This document shows, in pieces, positions 12,351 through 23,256 of a stretch of 64,000 nt of DNA. The DNA is from Parietaria judaica. Its lineage: Eukaryota; Streptophyta; Magnoliopsida; Rosales; Urticaceae. Where the stretch lies: positions 410,001 to 474,000 of the forward strand of contig OX940863.1 of the NCBI GenBank assembly GCA_954871525.1, in the 5' to 3' direction. Below the pieces are notes generated by a model, which saw nothing but the letters and a program-made list of their open reading frames with translations, had not been told where the DNA came from and did no database searches. The first letter of the stretch is position 1; every line of letters begins with the position of its first letter. A program made the translations under genes and the position numbers.

Positions 12351-15300
12351 TATAGTATATTCCATACCTACTCTTTTATTGGTCTTAGAGGCATTCACAT
12401 ACAACTTTTTTAATATTAATTTCTTATGCAATAATTGTCCTCTTAATTACTAGCGATACGTTTGAGTACCTTTTGTCTTCGCTACGTGTGGATTATGAAT
12501 GATTCAACCTAGCAAATTACTCAGATATTGCACTTAATTTATTCCGGTTTTCTTATAATCTTTACCGGTTAGTATATCCCGGTTCAGTAGTGTCCGCCAA
12601 GAAAACAAGAGAACTTTGTAACGAGCTTCACCCTAATATATAATGGCGCAGTTACACTTACGACAGTCGATATAGATTAGATTGTAGATATCTCGAGCTA
12701 GATTGAATTGGCCTTCCCGAGCGTACCTACATCGATCGACATGCCCTTTTCATGGCGAAGAGACGAAATCGTACATCTCGGCTACCGGCTCATCTGTGCT
12801 AGCCTAGATCTTTTATGTTATGAGACGTGGACAGCATAAATTGGGTACCATTAAAATGTGCAGAGGATAAAAACAAATTAGCAATGCAATGCAATGCAAT
12901 TTGTGATTTGAATTGGTTTATGAAAGTAACAGATTGCATGTATATACAAAGAGATATTATGAGATATCACACACATGAGATTCTTGCTTCTTCCAAGGTC
13001 TCCATCAATATATTAATAAACACATTGCTCACATCATTTTGGAATAAGTTCTAAGGCATATATAATATATGTTGACCACTTTCTTGTAGAGTTTTGAACC
13101 AATCAAACTCATCAAAGCTCCACATATATTAACTTTCATTAGTTTGACCAACAATTAATCGGTTTAGCCCATATCCAAAACCATTCGGACTTGAAATACA
13201 ATTCGAAAAATATATAAGATAAATCACAATTTAAATATATATGTATATATAAAAATATATAAAAAATCTTGATACACATTTTTTTGTTTTTATTTTTTTA
13301 TAAAAGTACCAATTTTGCGCTTCTTAAGACTCAAACTCTGATCTCGTCTTTTTCAGGTTAGAAATTACACTTTAGTATATATATTTATTTTTATATAACT
13401 TCTTTATTATCATTTTAATTTTAGAGCTCTATTTTGAACTTAAGATAATATTTAGTCTCGTAATTGTACGCTTAATTATTGGTGGAGGTGGAATTAGAAA
13501 GACATGCATATAATATATTATTGACAATTTGAGCTAATAATATGTCTTATTCATGAACCTCTTGACACATGATTCAACATTTACCACTCTTCACATTCAC
13601 ATTTTTCTATATTTAATTGAATATTTAATTCATATGTCAAACACGAACGTTTCAACAATCATGCATTTGTACATTTTAATTTGATAAATAAATTATATAT
13701 AATTATATGTGTTTTATGGCCTTATTATAGTACATGAACCAAGCTGCCGAATTTGAAAGGAACAACAACAACTATAAGTAAGTATTATAATGAATAATTG
13801 AATCTTAAAAATAAAATAGTTAGAGATTGAACTCTGTAAATCACGTTATCCACAAACACAGCCTGTTTCCAACTCTCTAAAATTAACAAATATTATTTAC
13901 AAACAATGCTCTATTTTTATTTACTAAATAAATATTTGTGCCAACAAATATAAAAGTATTTTTTTTATTATTTACGTGGCACCAGGTGTAACACGGTATG
14001 CTATAAGTATAACCTTTCACCACGTCTTCAATTTCACATTCCGATCTTATCCGTTACTGCTACTATATATATCTCATGTTTGCTCCTTCATTTCAAATAT
14101 AAAATAATTTATTTTCATGGTTTCCTTTTCTTATGTATTTATTCTCCAATAATAAAATGAAACTATAAGATAAAAAAATAAGAGGAAAAAAAATTCTATT
14201 AGTAATTTAGTTATTATAATTATAAAAAATCTTATTTTGACACAATTAGAGTGAGCACTGTAAGTTTTCTTCGTCAATGTTTGATAACGAAGATGAAGAG
14301 TGAGTCCACTCTTACTTTTCATTTCTCTCTCCTATTTACTATTTTATACGCTCATTTATTCTAGCCCTACTAGGCAATGAAATGAAGTTTTGTGGTGGGC
14401 CCATTTTTTCTTTTCTATGTAATTATATATTGCTATTTATTATATTATAATAGGGCTATTTACTTAGTATTGTTGATAAAAAATAATTATAAATTCAATC
14501 ATAAAAAACTAATGCATCAGCATTAAGGGAAAAAATGGTCCACATGAAAATTTCCTATACTAATTTGATCAGTGAATATTATTGTGTAATTATAATATTA
14601 TTATATACTTTGAGATATTATTAATTATCTTTATGTATTTATATTTATCGTTCGTCACCCCGAGATCATTTTCTGGGTCCGCCCCTGAATGTATGGATAA
14701 TAATTTAAGGATAAGAAATATGAATATATATACTACGTGATCTGTAACTGTCAAGAAAAATATAATAGCGAAATTGACGTTTAGAATATGATTATTTTAT
14801 AAACTCGGTTATTAACAGCCCACAGAAAAGGAATAATTCGATTATAAAAAAGAATACTACTCTCAATAAAGAAAAAAACAAATAAAAATACAAACCAGAA
14901 GTCTACGAAAATTGAGCTAATTAAACCTCATGTCTGACGGGGACCACCAATAATTAGATCAGATAAATATGCATTTATTTATTTATCTGTTTATCCCGTT
15001 TTATTAGGCTTTTTATGGCATATTTGTGGTAAAAATATTTAAAGTTTAATCAATTGAAGTGGTAAGAGTTTAAAGTAAAAATAATAATAAAAGTATTCAA
15101 AGTCAATAAATATGAAGCAACTTATTTTTTGTCTATTTTTTTTTTACGAACGTTAATCAATGTCTAACACAATTTTATTAATCATGCCAATGACGAGACA
15201 CATTTGTATGCTCATCCAGGCTCAACAATCTATATTTTTCTCTCATATGAATTCGATAAAAACAACAAAAAAATGAAGGAAAAAATATGTTTCTTCGTGT

Positions 15301-15404
15301 CTATTGACTTTAGATCTATATTTTTTATTACTGTTTTTCAGTTTGAATTAATAGCTGCTCAGTTGTTGTGTTTTGATATTTTTACCGCAATATCAAAAGA
15401 CGCG
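12351..15404. other. AT-rich intergenic DNA, no gene seen
   Basis: Three kilobases of AT-rich sequence with TA-rich microsatellites (for example 13217-13262). Frames of 60-75 codons occur by chance and show no family features. A short GGGTCCGCCCCTGAATG phrase near 14675 looks like a worn transposon end but has no partner. Confidence 0.5.
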
Positions 15405-15460
15405 ACACGTCACCGGGAGAATATGGATAAGGACCTAGGCACAATTGTGAGTATAAATAG
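15405..15460 (+). promoter_or_regulatory. Promoter of the J-protein gene: ACGT core, I-box, TATA box
   Basis: In order: an ACGT-core element (ACACGTCA, about 15406-15413), an I-box GGATAAG (about 15425-15431) and a TATA box TATAAATA (15452-15459), 95 bases before the ATG at 15554. The I-box and ACGT motifs are frequent in light- or ABA-regulated promoters of chloroplast proteins. The motifs are seen; the regulation is inferred. Confidence 0.55.
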
Positions 15461-15553
15461 CGCCCATTCCATTATCCAATCCAATCAATCATTATTCCTT
15501 TTCAACACTCAATCTTCTCCGATCTTCCATCTCCGAGCTTGTTCTGTTCTGCC

Positions 15554-16173
15554 ATGGCCAGCATCGGATTTTTCGGAGGAAGCACGAGGTCGTCGTCGTC
15601 GACGAAGCCGATCGCGGTCAGACCGACGACCAGCACTCGAGCTAGGGTTTGCCGAGCTTCGCACGCGCCTTCCGTCTACGAATCCTACAAGACTCTCAGG
15701 ATCGAGCGCGGCGCCTCCGAATCTGACGTCAAGAAAGCCTTCAGAAAGCTCGCTCTCCAGGTCCGTATCCACTCTCTCTCTCTCTCTCTCTCTCTCGTTT
15801 TTGCCCCAACTTTTCTGGTTCCTTAACGAATCGGATCAATTACAGTACCATCCGGATGTGTGCCGAGGAGGAAACTGCGACGTGAAGTTCCACACGATCA
15901 GCGAAGCTTATGATGTAAATCTCTCTCTGCCACGACGATTGACGACTATGTCGCACAAATTGGAATCTGAAAATTGAGATTTGGTCGTTTGAATCGCAGG
16001 TTGTGATGAGCGATCTTCGGGATGTGGCGAGTGCAGACGAGTATTACGACCAGGGAATCGACGAGCCGATGAGGGGGATGAACGACCCAGATTACGACTT
16101 GTGGGAGGAATGGATGGGATGGGAAGGAGCTGGAATCAGGGACTACTCTTCTCACATCAATCCCTACGTTTGA
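15554..16173 (+). CDS. Chloroplast J-domain protein (DnaJ 8-like)
   Basis: Small J-protein co-chaperone that would stimulate plastid Hsp70. Three exons 15554-15760, 15846-15914 and 16000-16173 give 149 residues. Residues 1 to about 40 are Ser/Thr/Arg-rich and poor in acidic residues, as expected of a chloroplast transit peptide. The J-domain follows (YESYKTLRIERGASESDVKKAF), with the essential HPD tripeptide intact at 71-73 in exon 2. The C-terminal tail (PMRGMNDPDYDLWEEWMGW, then SSHINPYV) is typical of the plastid DnaJ 8 group rather than DnaJ 11 or 20. The ATG at 15554 has a good context (GCCATGGC). Both introns are short and GT-AG; intron 1 contains a CT microsatellite. The name rests on the tail motif as I remember the family. 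Confidence 0.88.
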
Positions 16174-16347
16174 TCGATCTTCAATCTGTGAATATTTGAT
16201 TAGGTTTGATCTTTGCATATATTTGTGTTCCTCTCTCCCACTTGTGTACATACATATCTGGAGCTGGGTTTTCTGCTTGGCCCTCATTGAATCGACTTCT
16301 ACTTATTTCATTTCCATTTTCTGGTATCTAAGTAATACCCAACAAGT

Positions 16348-17300
16348 TTTGTTAAAGAGATCATCTTGTTCATTATGCTAATGATCAAGTCATTGAGTAA
16401 CAAACAAGAGCCATTGCTGAAGAAATTATTACAACCAATCCTGGATGGTTGGTCAATAGTGTATATATTCAGGCTTGGGTAGATAATTCTTGTAGCACCA
16501 AATGTTTGCGATGCACCATTAAGCTGAAATTACCATTACTGGATTTGTCAAATATTTCCAAGATAAAGAATGGCAATTGGCAATAAGAGAATAAAATTTG
16601 AAGAACGAGCGTATGCTTGTTTGTTGTGGATTGTGATGAAGCTGTTTGGCTAATCCAGACGCCCTCTCTCTTAACGTATCTTTCATTGACTCTGATGTTT
16701 TGGGCGTGCGATATATTGTCCCATTCGCTAACGGTCCGACTTGTTCCAAAGACACCGTAGCCAAAAGCTTCCAAAGACGGGGGCAAAATGCAAGCCTTAA
16801 ATGGGTGAGACACGGCATTACTACATGCTCTTCACTCGGCATATGGTAAAACGCTAGGCGCTTCAACTTGGGAAATAGCGTTTTTGTTAAAGAGAACATC
16901 TTTATTCGTTTCTGATCAAGTCACTGAGTAACATTCACTCGTATCAACATTAAAGCCATTGCTTTCTTTGCGTATAAACAGAGGTGATGAAATTATTACA
17001 ACTAATTCATTCACTCATCAAAAAAACAAATCTAACCACACTGCATATATTCAGAGTCGGGAAGATAATTCCAGAGATTTCTAATCTTGCAAATCGTGTA
17101 GAGGCCAATGGTTGTTAATAAACCTGAAATTATTTACCAAACATATTTCCAAGATAAAAAATTGGCAATGGCAAGAGGACAAAAAGTTTAAAGAACGAGG
17201 AGGCAGTTAGCATGTGATGTGTGCTTGTTCATTGTGGATTTTGGTGAAGCTCTCTTAAGTATCTTTCATTGACTTTGACGCGCGATACCACCGATCACTC
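16348..17300 (-). repeat. Tandemly duplicated NLR 3' end and 3' flank
   Basis: Two diverged direct copies about 540 bp apart (roughly 16348-16880 and 16886-17300) share ordered blocks. These are TGTTAAAGAGA near the start, GAAATTATTACAAC, TATATTCAG, ATATTTCCAAGATAAA, AATTGGCAAT, AGAACGAG, TTGTGGATT and GTATCTTTCATTGACT. They correspond to the C-terminal coding tail and 3' region of the adjacent NLR-type gene. I infer unequal exchange at the 3' end of the gene. Confidence 0.65.
16500..16900 (-). pseudogene. NLR C-terminal (LRR end) fragment
   Basis: The minus strand encodes a last LRR with the FPKLKRLAFYHM, PCLTHLRLAFCPRLW and SLEAF-like phrases typical of NLR C-termini, split over two frames. 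It then has a tail (VSEWDNISHAQNIRVN and YVKREGVWI) closely resembling the tail of the main pseudogene upstream (SEWDKISHARTIQVEG and YVKKQGVWL). No N-terminal, NB-ARC or start region belongs to it, so it is a duplicated 3' remnant. Confidence 0.65.
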
Positions 17301-19383
17301 AGCAATGGCCAAACATATTAGTTTTGAAAATATTTACACTCCTAGAGAATAACATGGAATATGATTTTGTATACAAATGAGAATGGCAGGGTACAGAAAA
17401 CAGTTTGAAGAATTGAGGAAAATACCGTAAGCTTGGTTGTTGTGATGATGCGTTCCTCCCCCTCCCCTCCTTGGCGACGCTTGATTGTGGTGATGATGCA
17501 TACGAGTCACTGTCTTCTTCCTCCTTGATGACGCTTAATTGTTGTGATGATGCATAAGGGTCGTTCTCTTCTTCCTTGACGACGCTTAGTTGTTGTGATG
17601 ATGCATAGGGGTCGTTGTCTTCCTCCTTGACGACGTTGTCATCTGGCAGAAGCCAGACACCCTGTTTCTTAACATACATTCCCTCAACTTGGATGGTTCG
17701 TGCGTGTGAGATCTTGTCCCATTCGCTTCCGGTTCCACTTTCCCACCACTTTGCGCAATAACTGGCATGCACTTCTTGCAAACCAGGTGACACCGTTGCC
17801 AAGAACTCCGGCAATCGCTGATAATGAGAGAATCTATTAATACTCTTGAGATGTATTTTTTCAGCCTCATCTCTACTTATCAGGTTTTTGCAATCGCTGA
17901 TAATGAGAGACCCTCGAAGATGAAGGTTCCTTAAGCTTTTCACGTCTCCGAGATAGCAAAATACTTTTGGATTCTTCGAGACGAACAAAACATCTAAGTG
18001 ACGGAGATTCTTCAGTTTTCCAATTCCTTTCGGGAATCCCCGTCCCCGAAGATCCAAGCACCCGCGGACATAAAGATGTCTCAAATTCACTAGTAGACTT
18101 TCGAGAGACTTGCAATCGCTCAGGTTAAGAGTTTGCAAGTTACACAAATCACACAGAGCCTTCTTTCAATCTGGTGTTCCTTAAGTTTAAATACCTTAAA
18201 TGTATCAATCTTCCAATATTGCCCGGTAATTCCCGTACACTACAATCAGACAAATCTAATGATCGAAGACGAGTGAGATGTTCAATTAGCGAGCAATCAA
18301 CAGAATATTGAATGTAATTCGACACGATATATAGCGTCCACACATGATTCATATTGGTGTAATTTTTGGCAGAGAGCTCTACATTAGAAACCACCATCAA
18401 GGTCAAGTGACGAGCTTTTCTGTCAAGTTTGTCGTCAGCTTCCTCAACATGACATTCATTTCCTGTAAGATACTGGGCAAAGTGGTGCACTATGTCATGC
18501 ATCATGCAGTGCGTGATACTATCATCGAAGTCAAGCTTTTCAAAGTTTTGAAAGAAAGACCGCATGAAAGACACCTCTTTCCTCCAATGCACTTGACAAT
18601 GCTTCGTCGACATTCGGGGCGTTGCCTTCGACGGCTTCAATGATGGCTCTAGCTATCTTCACCTCGTCGAAAGGATTGGAAACACACACCCAAATCCGCT
18701 TCTCGAAGCGTGCTTGGACCATACGATCGTTGTACGCAAGTTGGGCCAGTGTAGTTTTCCCTAGTCCTCCCATGCCCACAATGGGGATGACACATAGCTT
18801 TTGGTCCTGCTCACCCTCGCCCACCAACGTGCTAACCAAGGCACGGTGTTCCTCATCTCGGCCTTCTATTGCGGCTTCGTCGACGAAAGACGTGGTGATG
18901 GGTCTCTCAAGATGTTGCTCCGCAGTCGCCTTGCTAAGGGTGTACCTATCTTTCTCCTCGCCAATCGATCCTGGGTAGCCTTGCGTCTAGATCTTTGATT
19001 TGGCGAGCAACGGCACGGTGGAAATGAAGTTGTTTCGTTGTCGTGGAACCTACGCAGTAAGAAAAGAGCGAACAAACTGAAAAGCACGCCTTCTTCGGCG
19101 AGACATCGAAGGTGTCCGCAGAATCTTCATCCTCGATTTTCAGTCGTAGATTGGCAGCGTTCCACTCGTCCAAGACGTCTTGCATGTCGAAGGAGACGTC
19201 CTTGAGCTTGTCCAGCCACTTCTTCACGTCACGATCGGCGAGCTGTCTTTTCTCGGCGTCCGGTGTTGATATCCTCGAGAGTGGCCTTCATCTTTCTGAC
19301 ATCTTCTTGAGCCACCTAACCTCCTCTATTATTCCTTCAATGGCCATGGAAGTGAGTCCCTCCACAATCAGAGCCTCTGCCAT
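17299..19383 (-). pseudogene. CC-NB-LRR disease-resistance-type gene, frameshifted and lacking most of NB-ARC
   Basis: From ATG 19383 the minus strand reads as an NLR: N-terminal coiled coil (MAEALIVEGL), EDVID-like MQDVLDEWN at about 19170, P-loop GMGGLGKTT at about 18770, then RNBS-A-like RIWVCVSNPF. At about 18580 the frame jumps straight to the end of ARC2, with an MHD-type motif (CMMHDIVHHFAQ). Kinase-2, RNBS-B and GLPL are therefore missing, which is an internal deletion of several hundred bases. At least three further frame changes are visible: two in the coiled coil near 19250-19300 and one in the LRRs near 18155. The LRRs and a repeat-bearing tail follow. It cannot make a working nucleotide-binding receptor. 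A truncated transcript or siRNA source is possible. Confidence 0.82.
17425..17638 (-). repeat. Coding minisatellite in the NLR tail (four 48-54-bp units)
   Basis: The last reading frame of the NLR pseudogene contains four successive units of 16-18 residues related to VVKEEENDPYASSQQLS. All stay in frame with unit length a multiple of three. It is an acidic, Ser/Gln-rich expansion after the LRRs. Confidence 0.8.
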
Positions 19384-20484
19384 GTCGCTCTACAGCATTC
19401 AGGCACTTAGTTGCCATTCCAAATCCAAAATCCAATCGTTAGAGAATCTGAAATCAAGATAGATGTATCATGAATGCATCAAAACCAGAAGCAATGAGAT
19501 CTGTGATTCCTTGAACAAGTTATTCACCCCGAATGAACGTAGTTGAAGAAGCAATGAAAGATTTAAAAACTAGTTGTTCCTTGTTACACAAGCAGTCTTC
19601 ATTATAGCAGCCGCTTAATCTTGCATTTACGTGTAATAATCCGTTAATCTTGCATACAAATTATAATAATTATCATTTCGAAAAAGCGAGCATTTTCTTT
19701 TCTCTCTATCAAATCAACTTCATAGTGTTACTTGTCTATCATATCATGTGCGGTAAAAATACTTATATATGCATTACAAAAATTATAATTTATATATTTT
19801 TTTGGCAAAAGCTTTCAGTAATATTAAAAATCTTGGTAAAATTAATTAAGTTATTTCATTAACTCCTTATTGTAAAGTTCCACCGGCAGCGTATGATTTC
19901 TTTTACGTTTTTGCCCTTTTGACTGAGTATGGGCTACGAGAACTTCAAATAGTTGACATCGAACAGTAAGTTCGCACATAGTATAGCCAAACACATGTTT
20001 TACAATAATAGAAAAACATGTAAGTCATTCATGTCACTATGTGGTCAAAGAACACAAAAACATAGCTGAAAGGAGTAAAAACAAGGTTGTTTTTTTTTTT
20101 TTTTTTTTTTTACAGTAAAAAGTTAATAGAAATGTTTTAAATTTTGCCTTTTATCTTTAAAATTTCATTACAATTTTTTTTTAAGGTAAATCTGAATTCA
20201 AGAGCTGAGAATTAAACATTTTTTTAGGCCCAATTTTGGGAAAAACCAGGACAATAGTTTTTTGTCGCGATTGTGGTAATGATTTTTTTTTTCTTCTTTC
20301 ATTCAAGAACCGGAACTGGAAACGGGAAAGAATCCAGAACGGTGACAAAACGACGAATACGAAAAAACAAGTCTAAAAAACTAAATTTCTCAATTTTTTT
20401 CTTCTAAAAATGATCCGGGACTGGTACTGAAACAACGACAAAGTTGGGAACCATATACGAAAAATTTCAGCCTTGAAATTTTGT
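19384..20484. other. Intergenic DNA with traces of a segmental duplication
   Basis: Upstream region of the NLR pseudogene. At about 19800-19960 short blocks (AAAATCTTGGTAAAA, TTGTAAAGTTCC and CTTCAAATAGTTGAC) line up in the same order with 31665-31800, next to the retrotransposon. A poly-T run lies at 20091-20111. A degraded, GGAACC-containing stretch near 20310-20450 may be an old hAT remnant without clear ends. Confidence 0.45.
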
Positions 20485-20725
20485 ACGGAAAAAATAATTG
20501 AGAATATAAATCAACATTTGTAGCGCAAGTATCGAAAATAAAGAAAGAAAAATAATTAGTAATCTCTCTTTCAGGCTCACTTCACTCTCAATTCGATTCG
20601 ATTCAGGTATCTCTCGATCTGAATCTAGGGTTTCATTGATGTTCAACTGCCCATTTCGTCGTTCATTACGTCTTCTCAATTCTTTGAATTGAATCTCGGT
20701 TCAGTGATTGAATGGCGAAGTGCTT
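20485..20725 (+). promoter_or_regulatory. SLP2 core promoter and 5' leader, homologous to that of MRS2-1
   Basis: It contains a TATA box (TATAAAT, 20505-20511) followed by a leader with CACTCTCAATTC (about 20585) and CTAGGGTTTC (about 20625). The same blocks in the same order occur before the MRS2-1 gene at 34125-34425. The ATG of SLP2 (20856) lies beyond this segment, preceded by a TTTTAG acceptor-like site, so a leader intron is possible. Confidence 0.65.
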
Positions 20726-20855
20726 CTTTTGGTTCAAAGTACCGATCTTTCACATTGATTCTCGTTTGGATGATGTTGAATCTCATTGAATATAGGCTTT
20801 CTTTCACTTTTTGTAATATAACTTACAATATTATGAACCCTAATTTTAGGCTACA

Positions 20856-22040
20856 ATGGTGGAGGATTTGCTTTGCAAGGAAGTCCCCAACCTTGTCTCC
20901 TCCTTTGTGGAAACCTTTGTGGACTTCACCGTCAGTGGCCTCTTCCTCTTGCCCGATCACAACCCGACCTCTGTTCCTTTGCGCACAAGCTACCCCGCTG
21001 CAAGCCGACTCGTGGCAATCGGGGACCTTCATGGAGACCTAGAGAAGACCAAGCAAGCCTTCAAGCTCGCGGGGCTCGTTGATGCCTCTGATCGATGGGT
21101 CGGAGGCTCTACCACTGTCGTTCAGATTGGAGATGTTCTCGATCGTGGCGGTGAGGAACTCAAAATCCTTTATTACATCGAGAAGCTGAAGCGCGAGGCC
21201 ACTAGGTGTGGCGGCGAGATCATCTCCATGAACGGAAACCACGAGATCATGAATGTTGAGGGAGATTTTCGCTTCGTCACGAAGCAAGGTTTGCAGGAGT
21301 TTGAGGTCTGGGCCAATTGGTACCGCATTGGAAATAAGATAAAATTGATATGCCAGGGCTGTGAAAATCCTAAGGGCAACAGTAAAGACTTGTTTGAAGG
21401 AATTCCCTACACGTTTAGGGGCGTCAGCGAAGAGTTCTCTGAGGGATTTCGAGCCCGAATTGCAGCATTAAGACCATCTGGACCGATATCGACTCGATTT
21501 TTGGCTCGAAATGTGACAATCCTCGTCATTGGAGACTCGGTCTTCGTCCACGGGGGGCTTCTTCCTGAGCATATATCTTATGGACTCGAGCGAATCAACC
21601 ATGAGGTCCGTGATTGGATTTTCAACGGGAAGGGATCATCATCGCCTTCTTATTGTCGTGGGAGAAATGCTGTTGTGTGGCTACGAAGCTTTTCGGACGA
21701 GTCACCAAATAAGTGTGACTGTTCCACTCTGGAGCACGTCCTGGCGACAATCCCAGGGGCAAAGAGGATGGTGATGGGACACACAATTCAGCAATTGGGC
21801 ATAAATGGTGTCTGCGAGGATCGCGCGATAAGGATCGATGTGGGGATGTCAAGAGGCTGCATCAACGGGATTCCTGAAGTTCTGGAAATTGTTAGGAAGA
21901 GCGATTCAGAATCGGATGTGAGGATTTTGACAGCGAATATGTTTTATAACTACAAGCCCTCGGCTACTAAGAAAAGGGGAGAAGGGCTTGGATTGTTGAT
22001 GCCGGAGATCGGGCCTAAAGAAGTGCAAGTAAAGGCTTGA
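20856..22040 (+). CDS. SLP2: Shewanella-like protein phosphatase 2 (SLP2)
   Basis: PPP-superfamily metallophosphatase of the bacterial-like SLP class found in plants and some protists. A single exon of 394 residues carries the complete dinuclear-metal signature: GDLHGD (56-61), GDVLDRG (92-98), GNHE (127-130), then VFVHGG and the late MGHT histidine motif. There is no obvious transit peptide at the N-terminus (MVEDLLCKEVPNL), which favours the cytosolic SLP2 type over plastid SLP1. The GPKEVQVKA tail is unremarkable. In Arabidopsis SLP2 acts as a tyrosine-directed phosphatase activated by a mitochondrial partner; whether this holds here is inference. The gene lacks coding introns, and its promoter and leader resemble those of the unrelated MRS2-1 gene 14 kb away. 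Confidence 0.9.
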   Translation: MVEDLLCKEVPNLVSSFVETFVDFTVSGLFLLPDHNPTSVPLRTSYPAASRLVAIGDLHGDLEKTKQAFKLAGLVDASDRWVGGSTTVVQIGDVLDRGGEELKILYYIEKLKREATRCGGEIISMNGNHEIMNVEGDFRFVTKQGLQEFEVWANWYRIGNKIKLICQGCENPKGNSKDLFEGIPYTFRGVSEEFSEGFRARIAALRPSGPISTRFLARNVTILVIGDSVFVHGGLLPEHISYGLERINHEVRDWIFNGKGSSSPSYCRGRNAVVWLRSFSDESPNKCDCSTLEHVLATIPGAKRMVMGHTIQQLGINGVCEDRAIRIDVGMSRGCINGIPEVLEIVRKSDSESDVRILTANMFYNYKPSATKKRGEGLGLLMPEIGPKEVQVKA

Positions 22041-22740
22041 TATAGTATGAAATTGATGGTTGAAAGAACTTGAAATTTGAAAAGAATTGTTGTTTCTTTA
22101 AATGAATTTTCAGTTCATGATTAGTGCAAAAACGTAGAGTAATTCTATATTCGGGGGTTGCTTCCCATTTCCTTACTCAAAGGGAGTGACCCGTGACCTT
22201 ATCTATAGTTATTTATATTATCTAATTGTGTTATAGGGTTTGGGCCGGACTCGTTAAGGTGTAATGTTCGGCTTATCTAAAAATAAAAGCATGTTATATG
22301 AGTAGATAGTTTCATACTTCATCTCGTTTTCCCGAGGGTTTAGGGAGATCTAGTCGTGTGAGGACTGAGTGCACTGTGAACGGTTAGAGAGAGAGATGTT
22401 CGCCGGCTCAAGACCCATTATGAGATCCCTATTCGTAGTTCCGAGACTGCGTATATGAAATATAATGTATAGCATTGGTAGTTTTGTATGATAATGAGTA
22501 ACTTCTAAATTTATGGAACTGCGGAGGTTGGTTTTCGGGTCTGCCATTCTCAGTCTTAACTTGTCAGATTCAACATTTGCTTCTGGTTGTTGAAGACATG
22601 AAGTGAGTGCTTGTTAATGGTTATGAAATGTCTGGTTTTTAATGTCTTTGTTACTGCAATTTGTTGCTAATTATGTCGCCACGGTTCCATCAGGACAGCA
22701 GATAATCACATAGTTAATCGCCTTTTCTTTTAATTACATT
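22041..22740. other. SLP2 3' flank, no other gene seen
   Basis: Contains the SLP2 3' UTR (AATAAA-like AAAATAAAAG near 22280) and ordinary spacer. No supported coding or repeat feature. Confidence 0.45.
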
Positions 22741-22778
22741 CAATGAAAGATGTCAACTCTCCTCGCTCGCCTCCACTA

Positions 22779-23166
22779 TCTTCAGCTCACCCGCCCTACA
22801 TCTTCCGTGTCGGATCCGGCCAGGTAACCAGAATTATTTGCGTTTCAAGAAAAAGGATGTACTGATATTATAAGAATTCATAGTATAGGCGTTCTAATGA
22901 TTGAGTGGAACAGGTGATCAAAGGACTTGATGAAGGCATTCTGACCATGAAAGCGGGTGGCAAACGCGGACTCTATATTCCCGGGCTTATAAGAAATCAA
23001 ACATGGAAAACAAGTTACTAGAACAGAAAAAGAAGTGATTTTATCAGATGGCATTTCCAAAAGGCTTGAATTCGGCGCTGGGAAGGCCAAGGGTGGCTGC
23101 GAACAGCCGGTGGTGTTTGACGTGAGTTTGGAGTACATTCCGGGGCTAGAAGCGGACGAGGAATAA
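22779..23166 (+). pseudogene. Fragment of a plastid FKBP-type prolyl isomerase gene (FKBP18-like)
   Basis: Three exon pieces of an FKBP are recognisable: PYIFRVGSGQ ending at a GT donor (about 22822); VIKGLDEGILTMKAGGKR after an AG acceptor at about 22914; and AFPKGLNSALGRPRVA from about 23048. A one-base loss near 23103 then throws the final strand (VVFDVSLEYIPGLEADEE, ending at the TAA near 23164) into another frame. The N-terminal half and transit peptide are absent. Because intron positions are kept, the piece derives from genomic duplication, not a reverse-transcribed copy. It stops 90 bases short of the retrotransposon target site. Confidence 0.72.
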
Positions 23167-23256
23167 CACTGTTGCTTGAAACATATGATTTTTTTTTAAT
23201 CTTCCGTTTCATCACAAAAGCGAGAATGAGAGTGAATCTTGAGTTTTGGTCGTCAT

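Noticed and set aside
15204..15977. 257-codon open frame overlapping the J-protein gene
   Set aside because: It runs through the promoter, transit-peptide region and intron of the J-protein gene in another frame and has low-complexity Ser/Arg content. The spliced J-protein is clearly the real product.
20310..20460. A further hAT element by its GGAACC-like motifs
   Set aside because: No matching terminal inverted repeats or 8-bp duplication could be found.
20856..22040. Bacterial contamination or recent transfer, because SLP phosphatases look bacterial
   Set aside because: SLP phosphatases are an established plant family. The flanks are plant DNA, and the promoter is shared with another plant gene.
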